From Apiotrichum sp. Y4204 (Eukaryota > Basidiomycota > Tremellomycetes > Trichosporonales > Trichosporonaceae): a DNA stretch of 64,000 bases. The DNA lies in NCBI GenBank assembly GCA_025531455.1, contig JAMYHL010000031.1, forward strand, positions 372,001 to 436,000, read 5' to 3'. Below are positions 35,093 through 45,169 of this stretch, piece after piece. Numbering within the stretch: the stretch's first letter is position 1; every line of letters starts with the position of its first letter. A program made the position numbers and the translations under genes. The notes beneath the pieces were generated by a model. That model was not told the origin of the DNA and searched no databases. It was given only the letters and a program-made list of their open reading frames with translations.

Positions 35093-35952
35093 CCGTCGTT
35101 CGGCACGAGTCTCGTAGCGTAGGGATGTCGATCACGGCCCTGAGGCTAGGCTCGAGTATGTCGCCACGACTCGAGCGCGATTGCGGCCTCGCGGTCGAGT
35201 CGCGAGTCGGCAGTCGCGAGTCTAGGCGGGAGGCGGCGCTCCGGCGTGTACGGCAGGATGAAACTTGGCTTGGAGTTGGAATGCCTACACGTTCCTCCCA
35301 GCTTCCATGCTGTGCTATCTCCCCGAACTTGCATGTTCCATGTGCGTGCGTTCCATCCCGAAACGCACTGCACAGAAGGATCTCGCACTCCAGTACGGAG
35401 AGTTGTACAATTGTACACCGCAGTGCAGTGACAAGAGCAGTGTGCGGAACTCGCCGCGTTCGCCGTGTTCACCGCCATGATATCTCAAAACAAAATGTAA
35501 ATGGCCGTAATCTCAAAAATAGCTGGCCAAGCGCACCACCACGAGCCCTCAGCAAGCTCAGCTCCACTCACCCGGCACGGGAGGCCGCCCCGGTTCGGGT
35601 CCTCTGCGCACACGTGCTCTAGCTTCTGGCCCGCGGCGGCGAGTACAGCTAGACTCCCCCGTGCCTAGAGCATTCCTCTGCTCATGTACGTGTGACGCGG
35701 CATGGCTGGCATGGGAAAGCAGAGTTCCAAGCCGCCAGCACATATTCAGGGTCCAGAGTCAGTAGTGTTGGGTGACGGCCGCGCTGCGCCGTGCTGAATC
35801 ATGGCCGTATCGGATTTGTAACCAGCAGCAGAGGAGGATGATAAACTCGACTCGGGCCCTGCCGCTGTGCGCCACCGCTATCGCTCCGTTTCCTGCGCAA
35901 TCTTTTGCTCGATTGCGCGACATGCACTCTCTCTGAGAAACTGCAAGGGTTG

Positions 35953-35959
35953 TATATAA
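35953..35959 (+). promoter_or_regulatory. TATA box upstream of the 36117 gene
   Basis: TATATAA in TGTATATAAGAACTCTGG lies 164 bp before the ATG at 36117, with an A/C-rich leader (CACCACCACAACTGCC) between. This supports the 36117 ORF as a real gene. Confidence 0.6.
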
Positions 35960-36116
35960 GAACTCTGGCGTGGAATGGAGGGAAACGGTGAACCCCCAGT
36001 CTGAACAAACATTGCAAACCAGCATTTCTCTTATCGCGCGGATCACCACCAAACCACATCTGATCGCCGCCACCACCACAACTGCCACTGCCACTTGATA
36101 TCACTACTGCCACACG

Positions 36117-36626
36117 ATGACGACCTCGTGCCCGGCCTCCCTCCTCGCAGCAAGCACAATAGACGACCCGGCCCTCCTCGAGCCAGACACATTCTACTAC
36201 ACGCCCTCGTCCTCTTCTTCTGCTCCATTCGACGCCTGGCGCTCCTCTCCCCACGCGTACAACATGACCGCGGACCGCCACGACGTGCTCTACGCCCGCG
36301 TCTTCGAGCCCCACCCCAAGCGCCTCGCCGAGGAGCGCGCCCGCCTAGGCCGCCGCGGCAAGCACGTCAAGATCCCTAAAGTCTTTGTGCGCCGCAACTC
36401 GGGCTCGCGCAACATTTCCCAAGCCGCCGCCGTCGCTGCTGCCTGGCGCGCAGAGCACACCCCTTCCCCTTCCCCGTCCCCTTCCCCGCTGCTCTCGACG
36501 CGCACAACGCGCGCAAGCACCAGCTCGGGCCGCTCCGTCGCTACCTCTGCCTCCTCCCTCTCCGTCAGCGAACGCCTCTCGTCGGCAGGCAAGGCTGTCC
36601 GCCGCGCCATCTCCCGCCGCACGTGA
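36117..36626 (+). CDS. Small single-exon hypothetical protein
   Basis: 169 residues in one exon, no known family. The N-terminal part has a Ser-run (TPSSSSSAPFDAW) and is neutral; the middle is basic (RHDVLYARVFEPHPKRLAEE, then RRGKHVKIPKVFVRRN); the C-terminal third has a repeated SPSPSPSP stretch, a TTRASTSSGRS run and a basic end AVRRAISRRT. It may be a nuclear or membrane-associated, phosphorylation-regulated protein, but nothing proves it. It is supported by an upstream TATA box and leader and by a long ORF with mostly C-ending codons. Confidence 0.6.
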   Translation: MTTSCPASLLAASTIDDPALLEPDTFYYTPSSSSSAPFDAWRSSPHAYNMTADRHDVLYARVFEPHPKRLAEERARLGRRGKHVKIPKVFVRRNSGSRNISQAAAVAAAWRAEHTPSPSPSPSPLLSTRTTRASTSSGRSVATSASSLSVSERLSSAGKAVRRAISRRT

Positions 36627-37808
36627 ATCGCCCGCGAAACACAAAGAACACAAAGAGAATCTCTCCCGCGCTCAGCTGCATCATCGTCGTCCACGCTCGT
36701 CCCCGATTCCATATCGCCAGCGCCCGTCATGCCGCAGCTTAAGCGCTTCGCGACCCCTGTGCATCGGCGCGCTATCGTGCTCGGCAAGGACACTCGGCGC
36801 GCGATCGCGCTCGGCCCCAACCAAGCCTGACTCCTAGCGAGTACGGCAGCCTGTACCCAGCCCCAGCTGCGTCCGCGACGCCACACCCAGCTCTCGTCCA
36901 AGCGACAGCCTGGCCGCGCTCGCCCACCACCACTCGAGAGCCCGGAGAGACGTGTATTCCCCCGACGTTGTCTTACGCCCCATTGTACTGTACTCAGAAG
37001 CCCATATTGTCTATAATAGCCAAGAAGCTAGTAGCTAGTAGTTGCCAAATGCCACCGTTGTAACAGTATGCCTTTTCCTTGTCGCTGCAACGGATGATGT
37101 GGCGCCCAGCCCAGGATTTATTTCCAGCACCGTACTGTACGTGCCTGGCGTTCAGGCTCCTGCGCTCAGGGAAACACACAATCACATGTCCAAAACCATA
37201 ACTCTCACCCGCCGGAGACTTGTCCGCGGAGCGAGGCGGACAATCTCCGAACCACATCCCGCCGGCGCATGCCAATGTCGCCAGAAGCCACAAGTCATAC
37301 TGTACATAGATAGATGATGCATTGAGCGAGCAAGTGGATTGTCGGCTCGGCTCGGCTGTTGCGTCTTGTTGGCGAGGGATTGCGCTCGCCGTGATGAAGT
37401 GTGCGCTTAGCTCGCCCTTTGGCGACAAAGGATCCACGAGCTTCCGGCCTGGCAGTCTGCAGGCGACGTCGATCGTGCCCCATTGTCTGGCCACGAAGAA
37501 CCAGTCGATGAGGTGACCTGGCGTGGAGCTGAGTGTATTTCCAGTTGACAGTGGACGATGCCCATTGTAAGGTTTTGGTTCACCATTGTTCTGGGAACAT
37601 CGCCCCCAGTTGATCGTGGCTGCGACATTTCTAGTGACCATTTTGCGGTGGGAAACTCTCCCATCGATCAGTCCACGATCAGTCCAGTATTCCCGGTCCA
37701 ACGTCATGATCAGTACTGTACGCGCATCTCCCGCGCGTTTCTCCTATTCCCCGTCCTGCCCCCAGCCCAGCTCTAATGACACATGCATCCCATGATACCC
37801 TGCCCAGC
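36627..37808. other. Convergent intergenic region before CTR9
   Basis: 1.2 kb between the stop of the 36117 gene and the CTR9 stop codon. No gene could be supported; the 237-codon minus-strand ORF (36994-37707) shows no motif. Confidence 0.4.
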
Positions 37809-40800
37809 CTACTCGTCGTCGTCCGGGGGCGGCGAGGCAGGCGGCGAGGCGGCTGGCGAGCCCGCCCGACTGCTCGCAGCGCTCGGAGCGCTCTTTGCGC
37901 CGCCGGCGCTCTTCTCGCTTGCCCCGTCGTCGAGGGGTACGTCGTCGGCGTCCTCGTCCGAGTCCTCGATGATCGCCTTGGACTTGAACTGCTTGCCCCG
38001 CCGCGACGTCTCCTCCCCCTCGTCTGGGTCTTCGCGCCGCGACTTTTTCTTTTTCTGCCGTCAGTCTTGTGTCTTGTGGGATACACGAAATGCACTCACC
38101 ATGGCCTTGAGCTTTGCGAGCGTCGAGCGGCGCGTCGCCTCGCCGTCCTCCTCGCCGTCCTCGCCGTCCAGGTCCATGCCGAGGTCCTCGTCGTCGCTCG
38201 GGCTCTTGCTCTTCTGCTTGCGCTTCTTGCTCTTGCGCTTGCGCCGCCGCCGGTCGTCGTCGCCCTCCTCGTCCTCGTCGTTGACAATGTCGCTCGCGTC
38301 CTTTTTGCGCTTCCGCTGCTCCAGCCGATCCTGCTTCCGCCGCTCCTCAGACGCGAGCTGCTCCGCCATCTGCGCCTGCCACTCGCGAGCCTCGTCACGC
38401 GCCTTGCGGCGTTCCTCGGCGAGCTCGGCCGCGCGGGCGTCAATCTTGGCCTGACGCTCGGCGGCAGCAGCCTCGATACGTGCCTGCTCTTGCTCGCGGA
38501 GGCGGCGCGCCTCCTCCACACGCGCAGCAGTCTCGCCCTCGTACGTCTCCTGCAGCGAGACCTGCTTCGGGCCCTGGTTCTGCAGCAGGTTCTCACCGTA
38601 CCGCGAGCGCTGGTTTGCAATCTCCGCATCGTACGGCAGCGGGCCCTTGTCGTCCGCCAGGGCGCGGAACGTGTTGACCGACTCCTGCGCGTCCTTGAGG
38701 GCAGCCTGCAGCTCCTCGAGCGTGCGGCGCGAAGGGTCGAGCGAGAGCATAATCTCCGCGCCCTTCTGCTGGATCATCGCAATGTTGTACAGGATCGCGC
38801 GGTCGCTCGGCTGGATATGCATTGCCTGCGGTCAGCTTCGTTACATTGCGGACAGCTCACCCTCTGTGCGTAGCTTAGAGCCTGGCCCATGGCGGAAAAG
38901 TTCGACTCCTTGTTCGCGTACGAGTACCACGCACGGCAGAGATACAGGAGCACAGACACCTTGTGCGGCCCGTAGGCGTTGAGCGCAGCGCCATACTACA
39001 TGTCAGCTGATACACCCATCCCACACTCACTGCTTCTATCGCGCGGTCCTCCTCGCCGCGGAGAAGATAACAGTGTCCGATATTGACATTAACCGGACCA
39101 TCAGGCAGCGAGTCCTTGATACGGCCGAGGACAGAGAGGGCCTGGCCCGCCAGACGGGCGCGATGCTTCTGGTCGTCCGAGCTGCCCGCCTGCGGCTGGA
39201 GTGCCTTGGGGGTGAGCGTGTCCTCCACGAGGGCGATCGCAAGGCCCTGTGCAGCAACCGCATTCAGCGGGTCCAGGCTCAGCGCACGCTCGTACGCCTC
39301 CGCACTGCGAAGATACTGCTTCGAGCGCTCCGCGAGCTCCGGTGCAGCTTTCGCCTCGCGGCCGAGAGTAAAGTGCAGCCACCCGAGCGCAGTGAACGTG
39401 AACGCGTCCTTGCGGTCGTACTTGAGCGTCTGCGAGGTGAACGCCAGCGCCTCCTTGTATGACCCAAGGGAGATGAGGAAGTTGGTGTACGCTGAGCGCA
39501 GGGTCAAGTTCGTCTCGTCCGCACGAAGACACTCCTTCAGGTAGTTGTGGGCCTCGGCATTACGGCCTGCGGCGCCGGCAATGGTTGCAAGGCGGACCTT
39601 AGCTGACGGTTAGTGACTTTCATCCGAGAGGGCCCAACCCACATTCCATATGTTCGGGGTGCTGCCGAAGCACATCGCGGTACCACTGGGCCGCCTTGAT
39701 CGAGTCTCCACTCTGCTCATTGGCGCGTCCAAGATCATACGCAATGACAGTCTTGAGCATGTCCGCCTCCTTGCCGTTCTCCTCTCCCATGCGCTGGATC
39801 GACTCCTGGAACATGCGTTCGGCAGTCTCCACGTCGCCCTGGATGGCGTACAGCGACGCGAGGTTGGTGTTCAATCGCACGGAGCGGTAGTCAACCGGCT
39901 GGTTCTCTTCTCCGTTCTCGGCGGCCGCCTCCTGCTTGATCTGGATTGCGGTTTGGTACGAGGTGATCGCCTTGTCGACGCTCTCCTCCTGCCACAGCTT
40001 GGCGAGCTCGACAAACACGTCTGGGTCCTGCGCGACGCCGCGCAACTTGACCCAGTCCTCGTCCGAGTCGGCGACGGTGTACTCCCTCTGAACCTCCGAA
40101 AGCATCGTGCGCGCGGTCTGCAGGTTCTTGGCCATCTCCTCTGGAGGCATTCCGGGGTGGGGGTACGCCAGCAGCGATGCCTGCAGTACAGTGAACTCCA
40201 AGGGCCCCTTCCCTCCCAGGCGCTTGGCGGTTTGCTCCACAAAGTTAAGCGCGTCACGGAGGTTGCCTGTTGTTAATACTTTGGGTGGCTGGCGTCACTC
40301 ACCGTTGTTAATGGCAATCTGTGCGAGCGTCAACTCGGCAATCATGTTCACACCCTGGGCGTCTTCGGCCTTGGCCGCCGCGATGTATGGACCTGCATCC
40401 GCGACATCGCCAGCAACAAAACCGAGACGGCCGCGCTCCGAGTTGGCGAGAATGGAATGCCGCTTGTTGTCGGCGTACTGGACTGCACGCTCAGCGAGCT
40501 TGGATGCAAGTGGGACGTTTCCGCCCAGACCAGCAACAGTGGCAAGGGCGAGGGCGGCGGCGGTGCTCTTCGTGTTGAGCTTGAATGCGCGCTGCACGTA
40601 TGACACGCCCTTCATCTCGGAGCGGATGCGGTACTCTGCGGCATGATGCGGTTCACGGGCAGTGTTCAGCGCGGCCAGACCGAGTAGAAGCAAGGGAGCC
40701 CAGGATTCCGGGTTCTGATGTCAGCTGTGTAGGGTGGACAAGCTCACCAGTTGCAATGACCTCTCCCACGCGGCGCGCGCCCGCTTCTTGTCCCCAAGAA

Positions 40801-41537
40801 CGTAGGCACAAAGGCCAAGACCTATCCTCGGATCCGGGCGCATGGTGGGGTTAAGCTGGAGCATAGTCTGGTAGGTGATGAGGGCGGCCTCGTGCTGTCT
40901 CCTTGCAAACTGCAGCCTTGCCTGCGCTGCGAGCGCCGCAACGTTGTTCGGCTGGCGTTGCAGTAGTTTGTCGACGGCCGTGTTCGCAACCACCGGCTGG
41001 CCGCGCGCGAGGCAAAGGAGAACTGATGTCAGATGCGAACAAATGCGTTCACTCACTCTTTCCCATGGCCACGCTGACAGGCTCGTCTTCTGGCAACGCT
41101 CCCGATGCGCGTAGCGACTCCTCGGCGCGGTTGAGGTGCTGCGTCGCCTCTGTGAGATGAAACTCCTTTGTCCGCGTTCCGGGCTTGATGATATCATACT
41201 TGGCGGATGGGAGGATCGTCTTCGGGGCCAATCTCGCAAGTGCCAGATGGAGATGGGCGAGCATGGCATGGAGGTTGACCAGCGCCATGTGGTCGGCATG
41301 GCGCGCGCCGCCAAAGAAGGAGATGCCGCGACGCAGCAGCTCCTCGGCGCGTCCCCATCGCCCACAGCGCCAGTGCTCGCGCGCAATCAATGTCCAGTCC
41401 TTGCACTCTGCCGAGTAGTCGACGAGGAGATCCGGGATGGCATCGGCAATGTCGGCCTCGGCGAGCGAGTCGAGTTCGAGATCCGTCTGGATGCCGCCCT
41501 GTCCGACAATGACGATGGTCCGGCTCTCGTCGGCCAT
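37809..41537 (-). CDS. CTR9: Paf1-complex TPR subunit Ctr9
   Basis: Ctr9 is the TPR scaffold of the Paf1 complex, which travels with RNA polymerase II and supports H2B ubiquitination and H3K4/K36 methylation. Eight exons (41537-41057, 41022-40748, 40714-40303, 40266-39643, 39602-39031, 38995-38861, 38825-38100, 38054-37809) give 1156 residues. The N terminus MADESRTIVIVG is followed by YSAECKDWTLIAREHWRCG, then many TPR repeats (for example ALLLLGLAALNTAREPH; LKYDRKDAFTFTALGW; VNVNIGHCYLLRGEEDRAIE). A long charged coiled coil follows with RRLREQEQARIEAAAAERQA, and the C terminus is Lys/Arg/Asp/Glu/Ser-rich, ending PPPDDDE. Shares a divergent promoter with THS1. Confidence 0.95.
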
Positions 41538-42081
41538 GGTGTCGACGCGTGGGTATCGATGCTGGGGAATGGATTACGATGTTGATAAAGTGTTTTCCTC
41601 AGCCGTGTATCGACTGTTGACGAGAAGGTGACGGATGGAGGGAGGTGAAGAGGGGATGGATGGAAGAGAGCTCGATGGAGGGGGAGATTGTTGTGACTTT
41701 TGTTCTGCTCATCGAAGACTGTTCGAGGGGAAGACAGTCACTGGGTGTGGTTGTCTTTGCAGGCCTAAAAATATTTAGGCTAACATCTGTCTCTGACGCC
41801 TATCCTTTGGGATCTTCACCTCCACATCTGACTAGGCGCGTTTGACATGGCCACCCGGTGATCCTTTGTGCCTTTTTTTCGTGTGAGATCCCTCGATCCC
41901 ATGGCAGCAGCAGCCCGAGTCGATAAAAATCCAGGCAGAGACATGCAAGACCATGGCACGCGCTCGCTGTCATTGACGACGTGCTCATCGACTCGATCCG
42001 CGATCCAAGAATAACACACTCTCTCTCTTCAGCTTTTATTCTTCTCTTCCTTTCACAACCACAAAAGCCTACAGGGCGTTT
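41538..42081. promoter_or_regulatory. Divergent promoter CTR9/THS1
   Basis: 544 bp between the two ATGs. It holds a near-perfect inverted repeat at 41763-41780 (GCCTAAA, four bases, TTTAGGC). The THS1 side has a T/C-rich leader (CTCTCTCTCTTCAGCTTTTATTC). No TATA consensus. Confidence 0.5.
41763..41780. repeat. Inverted repeat in the CTR9/THS1 promoter
   Basis: Two 7-bp arms (GCCTAAA / TTTAGGC) with a 4-bp AATA spacer. It lies 225 bp from the CTR9 ATG and 300 bp from the THS1 ATG, so it could bind a dimeric regulator. Function unknown. Confidence 0.6.
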
Positions 42082-44661
42082 ATGACCATTCGCCGCTTTT
42101 TCCTCTCGGCACCGTTAAGACCGCTCTTTGCTGCGCGTGGTATCCCATCGGCCCCTATCGCTAGGACCTCGCTTCCCCCTCTCATCTCAGCAGCATCATC
42201 CACCCTTCTTCCCTCCCCGATCGCCACTCACTACCGGCTTTGCTCATCCGCATCTCACAACATGTCCGCGCCTCCCGCCGCCGCCGCGGCCCAGAAGGCT
42301 GACAAGCCCAAGCAGCAGCAGCAGCCGAAGAAGGACAAGAAGGAGAAGCAGGGCAGCAGCGCCGTTGGCCCCAATGGGCCCATTGGCGCCGAGCTCGCCC
42401 CCCCGCCCGAGTACTTTGAGGAGCGTATCAAGATCTTTGACGAGTACATGGCAAAGTACCAGGCGTGGGTTGCCGAGCAGCCGCGCTCGCCCATTGTCAT
42501 CACCCTCCCGGACGGCAAGGAGGTCGAGGGCAAGGCATGGGAGACCACCCCGATGGACGTCGCCAAGGGCATCTCGACCTCGCTCGCCGACCGTGTGATT
42601 ATCGCAAAGGTCAACAACCAGGAGCTCTGGGACCTCAACCGCCCGCTCGAGGCGTCAGTTCAGCTTGCGCTCCTCGACTTTGACTCGCCTAACAACGACT
42701 ACGAGGCCCGCCAGGTCTTCTGGCACTCGTCTGCTCACGTCCTCGGCGAGGCGTGCGAGCGCTCATACGAGGGATGCTGCCTTGGTTACGGTCCCCCTCT
42801 TCCCGAGGGTGGTTTCTTCTACGACATGGGTCTTGCCAACAACAAGACCATCAACGAAGACGACTACAAGCAGATTGAGGAGGTCGCCAAGAAGGCTGTC
42901 AAAGAGAAGCAGGCATTCCAGCGCCTGTCTCTCCCCAAGGAGGTCCTCCTCGAGATGTTCAAGGTGGGTACTCGCGTCTGTTGTCCCGCGTATGCTGCTC
43001 ACACGCACACAGTACAACAAGTACAAGCAGCACTACATCAACGAGAAGGTTCCCGACGGCACCGAGTCGACTGTCTACCGTTGCGGCCCCCTCATCGACC
43101 TGTGCCTCGGTCCCCACGTCCCCCACACTGGCCGCGTCAAGTCGTTTGCCGTCACCAAGGTAAGCTTTTACCCTCAGCTGAACGCTGTTCTACGAAGCTG
43201 TAAGCTGACGCCCAGAACTCTTCCTCCTACTTCCTCGGTGACAGCGCCAACGACTCGTTCCAGCGTGTGTACGGGATGTCGTTCCCCGACTCGAAGCAGA
43301 TGACCGCGTGGAAGAAGCTTCAGGAGGAGGCCGCCAAGCGCGACCACCGCAAGATCGCAAAGGAGCAGGAGCTCTTTTTCTTCTCCGAACTTTCGCCTGG
43401 TTCGCCCTTCATGCTCCCTCACGGCATGCGCATCTACAACACGCTTCTGAAGTTTATTCGTGAGGAGTACCACAAGCGTGGCTTTGTCGAGGTCGGCACT
43501 CCCAACATGTTCAACTCGAAGCTCTGGGAGACCTCGGGACACTGGGAGCACTACGCAAAGGACATGTTCACGCTCAAGGTCGAGGAGGACACCTTCGCCC
43601 TCAAGCCCATGAACTGCCCCGGCCACTGTGTTGTCTTTGACTCGCGTGAGCGCTCGTACAAGGAGCTTCCCCTCCGTCTTGCCGAGTTCGGTGTCCTCCA
43701 CCGTAACGAGGCTTCCGGTGCCCTTTCGGGTATGACCCGTGTCCGTCGCTTCGTCCAGGACGACGGTGAGTGCTTACTGTGTGATGTCATCCCTGACCCT
43801 AGCCCACATCTTCTGCACTGTCGACCAGATCGAGGACGAGCTGTACTCGGCTATCGAGTTCCTTGACGCCATCTACAAGCCCTTCGGTTTCGACTACAAG
43901 GTCGGTCTCTCGACCCGTAACCCGGAGAAGTGGATGGGCGAGCTCGACGTGTGGGACAAGGCCGAGGCATCGCTCAAATCTGTGCTTGAAAACAAGATTC
44001 CCGGAAACTGGCACGTCAACGAGGCCGACGCCGCCTTCTACGGCCCCAAGCTCGACTTTGACCTTACCGACGCTCTTGGCCGCAAGTGGCAGTGTGGCAC
44101 CATCCAGCTCGACTTCAACCTCCCCAGCCGCTTCAACCTCCGTTACCGTGGCGCTGAGAACCCGAATGAGGCCGAGGTCGAGGCCGGTTCCCAGTTCCAC
44201 CGCCCCGTGATGATACACCGTGCCATTCTCGGCTCTCTCGAGCGCTTCCTTGCCATCATCACTGAGAACACCGCCGGCCGCTGGCCGTTCTGGCTTGCAC
44301 CGCGCCAGATCAACATCATCCCCGTCGCTGCGCCGTTCAAGGAGTACGCCCTCAAGGTCCAGAAGGCGTTCCAGGACGCCGACCTGTACGCCGAGTGCGA
44401 CATGACCGACAACACCCTCAACAAGAAGATCTTGAATTCGAGCCACAGGTGAGTCTAGCTATTCCGTTTACGACCTGAGCTAACCTCAGGCTGATTCCCG
44501 TCACTGTTGTTGTCGGCGAGGAGGAGGAGAAGAGCAACTCGATCAACTGCCGTTTCCGTGATGAGACCGAGAAGGGCCGTGCCCCCACCATCCCGCTTAC
44601 CGAGGCCATCGAGAAGCTCGTCGCCCTCAAGGAGGAGCGTGCCCCCATCTGCAAGATCTGA
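42082..44661 (+). CDS. THS1: Threonyl-tRNA synthetase, probably dual cytosolic/mitochondrial
   Basis: It charges tRNA-Thr. Five exons (42082-42963, 43013-43159, 43216-43765, 43803-44448, 44490-44661) give 798 residues. The first 60 residues look like a mitochondrial presequence ([20 protein letters not shown]; Arg/Ser/Ala/Leu-rich, no acids early). A second in-frame ATG at 42262 ([11 protein letters not shown]) starts the cytosolic form. The first ATG has T at -3 (weak context) and the second has A at -3, so leaky scanning is likely. Domains: TGS ([18 protein letters not shown]), editing domain ([17 protein letters not shown]), class II core with [30 protein letters not shown] and [18 protein letters not shown], and an anticodon-binding end. 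Codons are strongly C-biased. Confidence 0.95.
42262..42264 (+). promoter_or_regulatory. Alternative start codon for the cytosolic Thr-tRNA synthetase
   Basis: ATG in the context CACAACATGTCC lies in frame 180 nt after the first ATG, which has the weak context GTTTATGACC. Initiation here would remove the presequence-like first 60 residues and give the cytosolic enzyme. Inferred, not proved. Confidence 0.6.
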
Positions 44662-45169
44662 TCTAGCATCTTAGAATCCTAGATTTTTTGGTGTCTTGAT
44701 GGACAGCCGTGTCCCCTCCCTCCTCTTACGATCCCGGCCCGTGTGATTGTATCACGCCCCCCACGATCAGAGCTAGACGTCCTCTGCGACGCTGTCCCTG
44801 TGCATAATACATATGACGATGCAGTGTAGTGCATTTATTCTAGTGTGGCGATGCAGGATGCGTTGTTGCAGGCGAGTGAGCGTGAGTACGGAGCAGACCC
44901 GAGACCCCCCAAGAGCGAGTATTGCAAGTTGCGGGACCAGAATTGAACAACGACAGACCAAGACAAAATCAACACAAAGGGTAATGACGGAATCAAATCC
45001 TGCTCAACAAACAAGTCAGTCGCGCCTCGGAGAGTGGTGGGTGGTTGAGTGGAGTGGAGTGTTGGCTCTGGGTCTGGGTCTGAGCGCAAAACACTGTCAT
45101 CCACAACAACAAATACCATCCCAACAACTCATCACCCACCACTTCCCCCTATCCCCCCCCCTATCCACA
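44662..45169. other. Intergenic region THS1/separase
   Basis: 508 bp with the THS1 3' UTR and the separase promoter. An in-frame open stretch continues 5' of the separase ATG (ORF from 44813), but there are no conserved features and its composition differs. A pyrimidine run (CCCCCTATCCCCCCCCC) lies just before the ATG. Confidence 0.45.

Larger units (their letters stand above)
31472..36116. other. Gene-poor region (4.6 kb)
   Basis: No gene, tRNA or transposon could be supported over 4.6 kb; ORFs up to about 200 codons are Arg/Ser/Pro-rich on both strands without motifs. Local structure: TTCGGAGG units about 32333-32360, a 15-bp tandem duplication at 35063-35092, repeated TAGTCGG elements near 34395-34430, and an A-rich stretch near 34800-34860. 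A TATA box for the next gene lies at 35953-35959. Confidence 0.45.

Noticed and set aside
44813..45169. Upstream in-frame extension of separase
   Set aside because: The ATG at 45170 has a good context and directly precedes coding-like sequence; the upstream part has intergenic composition.
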